64,000 nt of DNA from Polaribacter vadi (GCF_001761365.1 NZ_CP017477.1:1386501-1450500), one strand, 5' to 3'; shown: positions 51,005 to 59,416, numbered from the stretch's first letter. Numbers and translations are program-made. Notes: generated by a model from the letters alone, not told the origin.

Positions 51005-51580
51005 TTAATCTTCTTTAGTTTCTAATTTTCCTGTTGTTTTTTTTGCAAGATGTTTCGATAAATCATCTTTAGACTCAAAACCAATACCAAAAATAGTATC
51101 ATTTTCTTTGGTTAACTTAAATGCTTTTTCTGACACAAAGTATTTTGTTTTTTCGTCCCAAAATAATTGTTCTGTTTCTAATCTAGATTTATCTGTATGA
51201 TTGATAACAATAACATTTCCTTTAATTTCTGATATAGATGTTTTTGCATATGATAGTGCATAATTACCAGTAATCGTAATGGAATCTCTTCCTTTATTCT
51301 CAAAATTGATAATCTTTATTCCTAGAGGAAACTCATTATAAGGATGCTGTTCTCTATTACTAAAGTCTAACATTTTAGGTGTTATCAATTTAGAAGTAAT
51401 TCTACCAGAATCTTTATATACATGATACGCATCTGTAGAAGTACCAACTGGTAAATTTTTATCAGCCAAAAAATCTCTTGCCTTTTGAGTATTATTTGTA
51501 CATGCAAAAAGCATTGCTGTTACAAATAGAACAGCAATGCTTTTTGTTATAATAGAATATGTTTTTTTATAATTAATCAC
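51005..51580 (-). CDS. lptC: LptC-like LPS export periplasmic protein
   Basis: 191 residues. A lipoprotein-type or anchor N-terminus (AVLFVTAMLFAC, Cys27) is followed by an LptC-like beta jelly-roll: QKARDFLADKNLPVGTSTDAYHVYKDSGRITSKLITPKMLDFSN and later GNYALSYAKTSISEIKGNVIVINHTDKSRLETEQLFWDEKTKYFVSE, the LptC repeat pattern (ends in the strand KLTKENDTIFGIGFES). LptC links the inner-membrane LptBFG transporter to LptA in lipopolysaccharide export. It overlaps the TPR gene by 8 bases. Confidence 0.9.
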   Translation of the reverse strand: MINYKKTYSIITKSIAVLFVTAMLFACTNNTQKARDFLADKNLPVGTSTDAYHVYKDSGRITSKLITPKMLDFSNREQHPYNEFPLGIKIINFENKGRDSITITGNYALSYAKTSISEIKGNVIVINHTDKSRLETEQLFWDEKTKYFVSEKAFKLTKENDTIFGIGFESKDDLSKHLAKKTTGKLETKED

Positions 51581-52910
51581 TAGATGCTATAGTTACAGTT
51601 TCTCCTATCCAACATTTAATTGTATAAGATTGTCCAATTGTTTTACTTGCTGTAAAAATAACCTTTTTAGTTGGTAAACTTCCTTTATAAGACGCAATAT
51701 ATCTAGAAGCTAAAGAATAAATACTTGGATCTACAGAAGCTGCTTTTTGTGCTTGTCTTAATGCAGCTGCATATACCATTCTTTTTTCAAATTCATCATC
51801 TCCACAATTATTTGCACTAGATGCATATAATCTACCAATTAATAAATAAGCTTTTCCTGAATTAGGATTAAATTTTAAAGCTTCTCTTGCTAAGCTTCTA
51901 GCACTAGATAATTGACCTCTAGATTGTGCAGCTTGTGCAAACTTTAATTTATAATTTGCTTTTTTAAGAGGGTCTGTTTCTAAATCAAAAGACTTTTGTC
52001 TCATTTCTGTTGCCCCTTTAGAATCGCCATTATTTTCTAAAACATTTGCTAAAAAAGAATATGCTTCTGGAGATGGAGATGCTTCTGCATATGCTTTCGC
52101 TAATTCTGCATATAAAGGATCATCTTGACATTCTTTATAAAACATTCTAGAAACAGCTCTTTTTAACCAACTTACATTACCTCTATTCTCCTCAAAATCT
52201 CTTCTATATAAAGGAACTAAACGTTCACAAGTCGCTAAATCAGAAATCATTCTATCCAAACCACCTTCAATTTGCCCTAAAGCTTTAGAGTTTATTGTGT
52301 AAGCTTTTAAATTCGATTTTTCTCTACTATCTAAAACTCTTGTAGAATCTGATAATTCCAAAATTTTCTTTGCATACCCATCTAATTTTTCTCCAACAGA
52401 CTCTACAACATCATCATACGTATCAAATACTAATTGAGGATTTGTATCTTTATTTCTATCAGTTACTCCTTGAAAGTAAATATATAAGTTTTTTACACCC
52501 ATTCTTGTTGGATCTAACTTATAGGCTTTATCTAAAAGACCAAAAACCTCATCATCTGTTCCTAATTTGTTTTCTAACAAATACTCAGCATAATCACTAT
52601 GAACCTTTGCAGGGTCTACATCAGGAAAATATTGTAGTCTTTGTTCAAAAACTCTTTTTACTAAAGCAGGATCTTTTTTAAATTTTTCTGCCATCGTTGA
52701 TCCTAATTTGTAAATATTTACAGATAAATCTTGACAATTATCCATTAAATAAATCCAATTTGGATAGGCATCATCATACTTTTTAGATTGATAATCCCCT
52801 TTAAATAAATTATATTTAATTTGGCATTCCCTGTTAGCATCATCTTGTGCATTGGTCTTTGCAGATACAAAAAATATAGTAGCTGCTAATAAAAACGTTA
52901 TTTTCTTCAT
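51573..52910 (-). CDS. exported TPR protein of the coaX-lptC cluster
   Basis: 445 residues with a signal peptide (1-21, ending TNAQ). The body is built of helical TPR-like pairs: PNWIYLMDNC, EYLLENKLGTDDEVFGLLDKAYKLDPT, AEASPSPEAYSFLANVLENNGDSKGATEM, SARSLAREALKFNPNSGKAYLLIGRLYA. The last 60 residues (KKVIFTASKTIGQSYTIKCWIGETVTIA) form strands. The gene order OMP-TPR-LptC is conserved in flavobacteria, suggesting a role in the envelope; the exact job is unknown. The 3' end overlaps lptC by 8 bases. Confidence 0.85.
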   Translation of the reverse strand: MKKITFLLAATIFFVSAKTNAQDDANRECQIKYNLFKGDYQSKKYDDAYPNWIYLMDNCQDLSVNIYKLGSTMAEKFKKDPALVKRVFEQRLQYFPDVDPAKVHSDYAEYLLENKLGTDDEVFGLLDKAYKLDPTRMGVKNLYIYFQGVTDRNKDTNPQLVFDTYDDVVESVGEKLDGYAKKILELSDSTRVLDSREKSNLKAYTINSKALGQIEGGLDRMISDLATCERLVPLYRRDFEENRGNVSWLKRAVSRMFYKECQDDPLYAELAKAYAEASPSPEAYSFLANVLENNGDSKGATEMRQKSFDLETDPLKKANYKLKFAQAAQSRGQLSSARSLAREALKFNPNSGKAYLLIGRLYASSANNCGDDEFEKRMVYAAALRQAQKAASVDPSIYSLASRYIASYKGSLPTKKVIFTASKTIGQSYTIKCWIGETVTIASSD

Positions 52911-52924
52911 TTTGATAGTTTATG

Positions 52925-54211
52925 TTAATCTATTTTTCTTTTTACGAACCAATTTGTATCTGTCAAAGATAAACTTAATCTAAAATTAAAATAATTTTCT
53001 TGAATCAAGTTATTTTCTATGGTTCCTCTTTTACCAAATTCAAATCCCATATTTACTGTGGACAATCTCTTTAGTGGTAAACCTAAACCAAAAGATATGC
53101 CAAAGTCATTTATTTCTGTAAAATTCGAGGTATTTCCTGATCCGTCAACCAATAAACCTGTGTTTTCATAACGCACACCAGCTCTATAAGTTATTCTTTC
53201 CCAGTAACTTGATATAGAATTAATTTTAGGCAAATAAAAACCTCCTAAAGATATTCTATTTGAATTTCCATACCTATAAGCACCAGTTGTATTTGCTAAT
53301 AAATCAGTAGAACCTATGGCATTTTGACTTTCATATTCAACACCTGCATACCATTTGTCGAATTTACCAAGACCAACTCCAAAGTTAGTTTTTAATGGCA
53401 AATTAAATTCACCATCAATTAAAGTAGATGAAATAGTATCTCTAGGATTTTCTGAGCCAGCGCTTGTATATCTAAAAGAGTATAAATAATCATTACCTTC
53501 TACATTTAGACTATTGCCAAGTTTTGCAGTTGCACCAGCAGTAAGCATCAATTTGTTTTTTAATTCTTTTTGATATTGTGCTCCAAACTTTACAGAAGTT
53601 CCTCTTAAATTAATAACCTCATTATATTTTGTAGCTAAAGAAACATTAGCTCTTTGGTTTATGATACTATTTTCTATATCTCCAAAACTAAAATCGGCTT
53701 CCACACCTAAAGACAACCCTTTATATACTTTAATTCCAAAACTTCCATAAAACCTATTTACACCTCCATTACCAGTGTAAGCAGAAGCTTCTGTAATTTC
53801 ATCATTAACTGTAACTGTGTTAGATAAAGAATAACCAACAGCAGAAACTGGCTGCAAACCAAAAGAAAGACCTGCATTTTTACCAACTGGAAACGCTAAA
53901 GCTATATAAGATAAACTTGTGGAAACACTATTTTGTTCTGTAGTTCCGCTTTTAACTGTTAAATCGCTATTTAATAAACCAAAAGCATATGTTGTATACC
54001 TTAAATCTGCAAATGCTGCAGGGTTTGTAAAATTTAAATATTTGTAATGGTTAAATGCTACTCCTATACCACCCATTGAGTTCTGCTCAACAGTTCTAGG
54101 ACTAAATTGATCTCCAATTCCAAAATAAGAATAAGGAGAAGAACTGGTTCTTTGTGCTATAAAATTTACAGAATTTAATAGTAAAATAATTACTACGATA
54201 CTTCTAATCAT
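52925..54211 (-). CDS. outer-membrane beta-barrel protein of the coaX cluster
   Basis: 428 residues with a signal peptide (1-19). The mature protein starts QRTSSSPYSYFGIGDQF, then a pattern of long transmembrane-type strands throughout, ending in ENYFNFRLSLSLTDTNWFVKRKID. It resembles FadL/OmpP1-like 14-strand barrels of Bacteroidota (PorV-like in length), but I cannot name a substrate. The start overlaps the stop of coaX by 4 bases (ATGA), so it is translationally coupled. Confidence 0.85.
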   Translation of the reverse strand: MIRSIVVIILLLNSVNFIAQRTSSSPYSYFGIGDQFSPRTVEQNSMGGIGVAFNHYKYLNFTNPAAFADLRYTTYAFGLLNSDLTVKSGTTEQNSVSTSLSYIALAFPVGKNAGLSFGLQPVSAVGYSLSNTVTVNDEITEASAYTGNGGVNRFYGSFGIKVYKGLSLGVEADFSFGDIENSIINQRANVSLATKYNEVINLRGTSVKFGAQYQKELKNKLMLTAGATAKLGNSLNVEGNDYLYSFRYTSAGSENPRDTISSTLIDGEFNLPLKTNFGVGLGKFDKWYAGVEYESQNAIGSTDLLANTTGAYRYGNSNRISLGGFYLPKINSISSYWERITYRAGVRYENTGLLVDGSGNTSNFTEINDFGISFGLGLPLKRLSTVNMGFEFGKRGTIENNLIQENYFNFRLSLSLTDTNWFVKRKID

Positions 54212-54936
54212 TTGCTTTTGTTAAAAATCAATATTTCATTTAATCCTTCTAGGAGAAAATTTTGATTGGCAAATATGCTACTTTTTAATTGTTTTGACAA
54301 GAAATTTGTATCACCACCTGTTAAAACAACTGTTAAATCTAAATATTTTTTTTCGTATTGATTTATAACACCCTCAATTTCTTGAATTACACCATTTACA
54401 ACTCCAGAGTTTATGCTTTCTTTTGTACTATTCCCAACAAAGTTTTCGGGTTTATTTATAGGAAGTAGAGGAAGTTTAGATGTAAATTTATGAAGTGACT
54501 TGTACCTCATTTCTACTCCAGGCGAAATTGCGCCTCCTAAATATTCACCATTCTTAGTCAAAAAATCAAAAGTTATGCAAGTTCCTGCATCAATAATTAA
54601 GACATTTTTCTTCGGATATTTTATAAAAGCGCCAAAAACCAGCGCAATTCTATCGACACCTAACGTAGTTGGAGTTGCATATAAATTTTTAAAAGGGATT
54701 TCAAGATTCGACGAAACAAACATAATTTCGACGAAACTTTGTAGTTTTTCAATCTTCTTTGCTGACAAAAGCGCCACACTTGATGCAATTGCAGCTGTAA
54801 TATTATACTTTTTAATTATTTTTTTTATTTCTGATACAATTTTTATTTTATCAAAAACTACGAAATCAACAATTGTATCCTCCTCAAAAACAGCAACTTT
54901 TACTCTTGTATTGCCAACATCTATAATTAAATTCAT
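54208..54936 (-). CDS. coaX: type III pantothenate kinase
   Basis: 242 residues. ASKHA-type motifs: phosphate-1 LIIDVGNTRVKVAVF at the N-terminus, adenosine/substrate motif LIIDAGTCITFDFL, GGAISPGVEMRYKSLHKFTSKLP and VVLTGGDTNFL. CoaX phosphorylates pantothenate with ATP as the first step of coenzyme A synthesis and, unlike CoaA, is not inhibited by CoA. First gene of the leftward cluster; the candidate promoter box is at 54956-54963. Confidence 0.95.
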   Translation of the reverse strand: MNLIIDVGNTRVKVAVFEEDTIVDFVVFDKIKIVSEIKKIIKKYNITAAIASSVALLSAKKIEKLQSFVEIMFVSSNLEIPFKNLYATPTTLGVDRIALVFGAFIKYPKKNVLIIDAGTCITFDFLTKNGEYLGGAISPGVEMRYKSLHKFTSKLPLLPINKPENFVGNSTKESINSGVVNGVIQEIEGVINQYEKKYLDLTVVLTGGDTNFLSKQLKSSIFANQNFLLEGLNEILIFNKSK

Positions 54937-54955
54937 TTTCTTTTTTTAGGAAATT

Positions 54956-54963
54956 CAAAAATA
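54956..54963 (-). promoter_or_regulatory. candidate coaX promoter box
   Basis: TATTTTTG on the minus strand, 20 bases before the coaX ATG. Confidence 0.45.
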
Positions 54964-55010
54964 CAATCAAATTTTTATTAATTTTATTTAGGAGATATCA
55001 AAAAACATAT

Positions 55011-55025
55011 TATATTTGCATCCGC
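55011..55025 (+). promoter_or_regulatory. tRNA-Phe promoter (TATATTTGCATCCGC)
   Basis: Same 15-base block as before tRNA-Lys and tRNA-Arg, with T for C at the 11th base. The tRNA starts 17 bases downstream. Confidence 0.75.
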
Positions 55026-55041
55026 TAACGGTAATATTAAT

Positions 55042-55114
55042 GGTACCTTAGCTCAGTTGGTAGAGCAAAGGACTGAAAATCCTTGTGTCCCTGGTTCGAT
55101 TCCTGGAGGTACCA
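55042..55114 (+). tRNA. tRNA-Phe (anticodon GAA)
   Basis: 73-nt cloverleaf: acceptor GGTACCT/AGGTACC, D arm AGTTGGTAGA, anticodon stem AAGGA/TCCTT with loop CTGAAAA (GAA), T arm CCTGG-TTCGATT-CCTGG. CCA not encoded. Confidence 0.96.
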
Positions 55115-55116
55115 CT

Positions 55117-55152
55117 TAAAAACCCTGTAAACTCAATGTTTATAGGGTTTTT
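55117..55152 (+). terminator. terminator of tRNA-Phe
   Basis: AAAAACCCTGTAAAC pairs with GTTTATAGGGTTTTTT around TCAAT; T-run follows. Confidence 0.85.
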
Positions 55153-55160
55153 TATTTTTA

Positions 55161-55184
55161 GGGCGCTAAATAGGGTGCTATAAA
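55161..55184 (+). repeat. GGGCGCTAAATA/GGGTGCTATAAA tandem pair
   Basis: Two 12-base units directly behind the tRNA-Phe terminator, GGGCGCTAAATA and GGGTGCTATAAA. Short direct repeats of this look are common beside integrase attachment sites, but no integrase gene is in view. Confidence 0.5.
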
Positions 55185-55339
55185 AATTAAATTGACTTTC
55201 TTTAACTCCCATTATAAATATTTCAAAATTAATTTTTATTATTATACTTAATATTCCTCTCTATCAGTTGAATACTTCAAGCAATATAAGGCTATCTAAA
55301 AATAAATCACGATGAAATAAAAATTATTTCAATTGAAAA

Positions 55340-55376
55340 GAAACAAAAACCGCCACAATTTAATGCAGCGGTTTAC
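55340..55376 (-). terminator. terminator of the DUF6266 gene
   Basis: On the minus strand AAACCGC pairs with GCGGTTT over a 14-nt loop and is followed by TTGTTTCTTTT. Confidence 0.65.
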
Positions 55377-55398
55377 AATGTTTATTTAAATTCTATTA

Positions 55399-56040
55399 TT
55401 AAGCCACTGTACCAGAGCCTAAATAAACACTATTTGACACAATCTTACTATCTAAAGAAATAAATGCCATAAATAGCTGAACATTGTCTCCTGTGTATGA
55501 AGTTGGTAAAATTAATGTTTGAGTAGTTGCACTTCTTTGTGCTCCATCTAATAAAGAAATTGATTCTTTTTTTGATGGGTTATATGCTATTATCATAGAC
55601 CTATCTGTTGCACTTGCATTTCCATCTGTTGAGTTATCATCCCAATTAAAAGCAACTTCATTAGCAGTTGACAAATCAACACTTGCATTTAAAGGTGATG
55701 ACAAATTACCTCTACTTAATAATGCTGTAGAGTAGTCTACATTAAAATTAGGAAAAGTTCCTATAATTCCATTTTTTAAGACGTAAGACATTGCTGCATT
55801 AAATTCTGTTTTCTTAATTGCATAAGATTTGTAACCAACTTTAATGAAGTCTTTATTTGCCTGTAAGTATTCTAATGTAATTGTAAACTTGTTTCTTTGA
55901 CTAACTTGACCTTCTGTTTTTGGATTGGCTACACTAGAAGGTTTGATTCTTAAATAATCAATGCCTTTCCAACTTCCACCAATAACGTTTCCAACTTTAC
56001 CAGATAATCCTCCTAAAATTCCTTGAGATATTTTTCCCAT
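55399..56040 (-). CDS. DUF6266 family protein
   Basis: 213 residues. The start MGKISQGILGGLSGKVGNVIGGSWKGIDYLRIKPSSV is the DUF6266 signature, followed by QVSQRNKFTITLEYLQ and ALSRGNLSSPLNASVDL-like strands; the C-terminal half is all-beta with repeated strand pairs. Such proteins are short, repeated in some flavobacterial genomes and probably structural or surface proteins, but their role is unknown; no signal peptide is visible. Alone on the minus strand between tRNA-Phe and a large gene-free stretch, with its own terminator. Confidence 0.85.
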   Translation of the reverse strand: MGKISQGILGGLSGKVGNVIGGSWKGIDYLRIKPSSVANPKTEGQVSQRNKFTITLEYLQANKDFIKVGYKSYAIKKTEFNAAMSYVLKNGIIGTFPNFNVDYSTALLSRGNLSSPLNASVDLSTANEVAFNWDDNSTDGNASATDRSMIIAYNPSKKESISLLDGAQRSATTQTLILPTSYTGDNVQLFMAFISLDSKIVSNSVYLGSGTVA

Positions 56041-56288
56041 TACTATATTTATTTAAAATTAATACTTGTTTGGACTTGGTACGGGTTTAATATGGCTTTA
56101 ACATGTGCGCATAATACATAATTCTTCCCTTCAAAATTATTTTTAAACTTGTTTTACCCTTGATTAACTTGTTTTACACGTTTTTTCTTAACGAAATGAG
56201 GCAAACAAAGAATTTTGATAAAGAAAATAAATGAATTTAGCAGAATTTTTGTGCAGATGAATGAGATAAGGGAAAATGTGTTATATCG

Positions 56289-56348
56289 TTTTTAAAGATT
56301 GATAAACAGAGGCTGGGTTTGAGCGTGGAGTTTATCAATCTTTAAAAA
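56289..56348. repeat. 19-bp perfect inverted repeat with 22-nt loop
   Basis: Arms at 56289-56307 (TTTTTAAAGATTGATAAAC) and 56330-56348 (its exact reverse complement) around a G-rich loop. No T-tract follows, so it is not a plain terminator. Confidence 0.85.
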
Positions 56349-56483
56349 TGTTAGCCTAATGGCGATTGAATGATTTAGAGTAAGTTATTAGGTAGTACAA
56401 AAAATCTACATAATACTACAAAAATCGACGATATTAATACAACACATTTGAAAAATAATTAAAGTACGTAGTGCGCTGGCAGA

Positions 56484-56693
56484 AGCGAGGATAAGGGTAA
56501 AGACTTTTTATTTGTGCTAACTTATTCTATTAGGTTTTATTAAAAGTGGATGCCTACTATTTGTAATTTTAAGCGATTGATTTACCTATTTAACTTTTTC
56601 TCTGATTTGTTCATAGCATTTACTTTTAGTGAAAACGGCTACTACTAATTTTCTTCATAAATAAAAAGTTTTACTCTTATTGGCTTTTTTTGA
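56484..56693. repeat. long imperfect inverted repeat
   Basis: The left part ATAAGGGTAAAGACTTTTTATTTGTG (split here: ATAAGGGTAAAGA, CTTTTTATTTGTG) is matched by the reverse complement of about 56658-56686 (ATAAGAGTAAAA, CTTTTTATTTATG); a second matching pair is AAAAGTGGATGCCTA (about 56546-56560) with the reverse complement of the 56615-56635 stretch (AAAAGTAAATGCTA). Arms are about 75-90 bases with indels. Confidence 0.6.
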
Positions 56694-56871
56694 TTTTATA
56701 GGTGCTTAATAAATTGTCTTTAATTTTCTACTTTTAATTATATAGTTCTTGTGCTTAATTTAAAGTTGCCAAAAGCACTTATAAAAACAATGCATTAAAG
56801 ATTTAATGTTGTTTAAATATCTAAATGTTATTATTAATATCGGGTGTGAGCGTTGGATGTGCGGCTATTTT

Positions 56872-56938
56872 ACATAATGGCGTTATAGTGCCTGGAACTT
56901 TTGTGGAAGAGCAGTATAACTGCGCATTATGTAACTTA
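56872..56938. repeat. imperfect hairpin with ACATAATG/CATTATGT arms
   Basis: ACATAATGGCGTTATAGTGC and GCAGTATAACTGCGCATTATGT are imperfect reverse complements (a 3-base insertion and two changes) around a loop of about 19 bases. Bulged long stems of this kind are seen in integron attC sites. Confidence 0.6.
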
Positions 56939-57181
56939 GCTTGGGGTTGGTTTTATGGCGAAATAGTTGTTTGAGCGTTGGCAATGGCTCTTTGTTTTTA
57001 TATTGTTCCTATTATAAAATAATAACTACGTTTAAATAAAAAAACAATGTGCCATTTTAGCGTTGGCTACAACTATTATGACATAAAACCAACTATGCGT
57101 TGGCTAGAGGAACAGCACAAAAGACAGCCGTTTATTGTTTTTCTCAATAAATTGGGTTTTGTGGTGTGAGGAATTAAAAAT

Positions 57182-58087
57182 CTAAATAGCTTGTTTAATC
57201 AAATACAAAATATACTCTAAATTATCATTATTTGTTATTACTAATTCATAATCTCCATTTCCCCAATGTCCTGTATTTGATACATCTCGCATTAGGTTTT
57301 TTGGGTCTTCTAGTTTACCTTTTGGTAAATTAATAAATAGTTTTATTCCTTTCTTTAGTGTTACAATATCTGCTATGTTTTTATCCTTTTTAAATGCTAT
57401 ATATAGCTTTTTAGGTTCTAGCTCTATATCATCAGCTAGGTTTAAAATAGCTTCTTTATAGGTTTCGTAAAGTTCTTTTACTTTATCTGGATAATTGTCT
57501 AAATGAAATTCTTCTGTATATACTTTTATCTCTTTTGTAACTGCTTCTAATTGTGTATTGCTAGATGTAATTGGCTTGATACTTTCTGCCGATTTACTTT
57601 TCTTTATTTGGTTTACACTAATTAAATTGTTTTCATATCTTTTTACTTCCCATAACTCAATAGCTATATCTTTAAAATTCGTGGCTGTTTTTTGATTTTC
57701 GGTAAAACTTGTAGATACAAAAACTACTCTTGTTTGACTCCAATCTACATCTGTGCGTTTTAAATTTTGCTTTAATGTTTCGTTATACTCAACTATAAAA
57801 TCTGCTTTATTCTCAAGCATTAAACTTAAATATGTAAATCCTTGATCTACTACACTTATATTTCTACTACGTTTATATTCAATAATAATAAAAGCATTTG
57901 ATTGTGTGTCGTAAGCTAAAGTATCTATACGTTTATTTTTAATAGAGAACTCAGATTTCACTAATTGCAAATCCATTAACTCCTTTAAATTATTTTCAAA
58001 AAGCGATTGTATTTCTCTTTCTAATTTAAATGGTTTCTCTTTTAAAACACTAATAGACTCTTTTGATTTTAAGTTATATAAATGCAT
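57182..58087 (-). CDS. DUF5655 protein with PD-(D/E)xK-like N-terminal domain
   Basis: 301 residues. The N-terminal half has a nuclease-like pattern: Asp in KRIDTLAYD and the pair Glu-x-Lys in FIIIEYKRSRN, as in PD-(D/E)xK nucleases, with upstream helix LEREIQSLFENNLKEL. The C-terminal third (about 195-300, ELYETYKEAILNLADDIELEPKKLYIAFK, NLPKGKLEDPKNLMRDVSNTGHWGNGDYELVI) is the DUF5655 domain. It is the last gene behind hsdS (16 bases away) in the same direction, so it is probably part of the restriction-modification operon. It may be a nuclease helper or DNA-binding partner; this is not proven. Confidence 0.8.
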   Translation of the reverse strand: MHLYNLKSKESISVLKEKPFKLEREIQSLFENNLKELMDLQLVKSEFSIKNKRIDTLAYDTQSNAFIIIEYKRSRNISVVDQGFTYLSLMLENKADFIVEYNETLKQNLKRTDVDWSQTRVVFVSTSFTENQKTATNFKDIAIELWEVKRYENNLISVNQIKKSKSAESIKPITSSNTQLEAVTKEIKVYTEEFHLDNYPDKVKELYETYKEAILNLADDIELEPKKLYIAFKKDKNIADIVTLKKGIKLFINLPKGKLEDPKNLMRDVSNTGHWGNGDYELVITNNDNLEYILYLIKQAI

Positions 58088-58102
58088 TGTATGAATTGTT
58101 CT

Positions 58103-59416
58103 TTAACTATAATCCTTTTGTGGTTCTGCTGCTTGGTTAATATGTGCTTCTGCTTCCGCAACTGTTACTTGACCATTTATCAACATAGGCAATAACCAAT
58201 CTCTTAATTCTTCTAATTTTCGTGAAATCTTTTCATTACTAACTATTTTATCTATTAAAGGATTTGTCACTTTATTAAAATCTTCTAAAACCACAGAGTT
58301 AGGGAATGAATTGTATGCTTTCACAGCATCAATAGGACTTAGGTTTTTTTGAGAGCTACCCGTAGATATTTTTATTAATCTTAACCTTTGTTCTCTCCTT
58401 TTAAAAAGCAAATAGAAGTAAGAATGATATTTTTCATCGCAACTAAACTTACCAACCCTTTGATTTAATAGAGTATTTTCCTCTGAAACTAAACAAGTTC
58501 TACCTACATTACCTGTTAGAGATATTAAAATATCACCACAATGTAGCTCACAAGTAGATGGTAAACCAATTGGTTTGTCATCAATATAACTTACAGTATT
58601 TGTATCAAACTTAGAATCTTGTACATTTTTAATTGTAATAATTTTAAATTTGCCTTTTTCTAAATAGGAATCAGAATCAAAAGAGTAACCAGAATCAATA
58701 CTAAGATAATTATTCATTCGTTTTACTTCCCAACCTAAAGGAATATCAATATTTAGATCTTTATCATATTCCATTTTCCCACCTGATGATTTGTATGGCA
58801 TTCCATCTTTATTTGGAAAATCATATTGAATAAACCAATAATCAAAATATGCAATAGCCAAATCTTCTAATTTATTATTTATCGCATTATTTAACTCAAT
58901 TCTAGAATTAATAAGGAATAGTAAGTCTCCAATTCTTTTTTGAGTATTATAATCTGGAAGCAAAAGTTCTAAGTAAGAAAAAATTTGTTCATTTAAACTT
59001 GCTCTTAAAGTCATTAAAGCATTATTGTTCATTGTTTTTCTAAACAATTTACTCCTAAGATAAAAAGCCATAAATTTATGATATGTTATATCATTTTGAT
59101 TAGGTCTTAACCTTTTTGCAAACCCACTAAACGTTGCATCTGGCATATCTTGAATAGCTACAGAACTCATACCTAATTCATCTACAGTTTCGCTTGTTCT
59201 TGTCAAGAAAATATCTCCTTCTTTAACCGAATATTTTTTTCTGTCTGCATCAGAAGAATCCATTAAGTCAGGCAACTCAGTTGGTATGAAATAATTATTA
59301 AATATTGTAGAAAATGAGATAAAAGGATAACCTTTTCCAGCTTGTTCAGGTTTTGTTGATATACCAGAACTCATTTCGTACAAATCACTAAACTTATATT
59401 TCTTTAGTTTACTCAT
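58103..59416 (-). CDS. hsdS: type I restriction-modification specificity subunit
   Basis: 437 residues with two target-recognition domains: TRD1 at about 5-160 and TRD2 at about 225-375, each followed by a coiled-coil spacer (IGDLLFLINSRIELNNAINNKLEDLAIAYFDYWF, and VTNPLIDKIVSNEKISRKLEELRDWLLPMLINGQV). The link has the usual DFPNKDGMPYKSSGGKM-type conserved region. HsdS picks the two half-sites of the DNA target; the TRDs differ, so an asymmetric bipartite site is expected. It overlaps the 3' end of hsdM by 8 bases. Confidence 0.93.
   Translation of the reverse strand: MSKLKKYKFSDLYEMSSGISTKPEQAGKGYPFISFSTIFNNYFIPTELPDLMDSSDADRKKYSVKEGDIFLTRTSETVDELGMSSVAIQDMPDATFSGFAKRLRPNQNDITYHKFMAFYLRSKLFRKTMNNNALMTLRASLNEQIFSYLELLLPDYNTQKRIGDLLFLINSRIELNNAINNKLEDLAIAYFDYWFIQYDFPNKDGMPYKSSGGKMEYDKDLNIDIPLGWEVKRMNNYLSIDSGYSFDSDSYLEKGKFKIITIKNVQDSKFDTNTVSYIDDKPIGLPSTCELHCGDILISLTGNVGRTCLVSEENTLLNQRVGKFSCDEKYHSYFYLLFKRREQRLRLIKISTGSSQKNLSPIDAVKAYNSFPNSVVLEDFNKVTNPLIDKIVSNEKISRKLEELRDWLLPMLINGQVTVAEAEAHINQAAEPQKDYS

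Larger units (their letters stand above)
56041..57181. other. 1.1-kb gene-free accessory region rich in hairpins
   Basis: No plausible gene on either strand. Contents: a 19-bp perfect hairpin (56289-56348), a long imperfect inverted repeat (about 56484-56693), an imperfect hairpin ACATAATG...GCATTATGT (about 56872-56938), and repeated GCGTTGG-type words near 56852, 56974, 57060 and 57097. G+C is uneven compared with neighbouring genes. Confidence 0.7.

Noticed and set aside
10000..57000. CRISPR array, prophage or insertion sequence
   Set aside because: No regularly spaced repeats of 24-40 bases with unique spacers, no transposase, integrase or phage structural genes were seen anywhere in the window.
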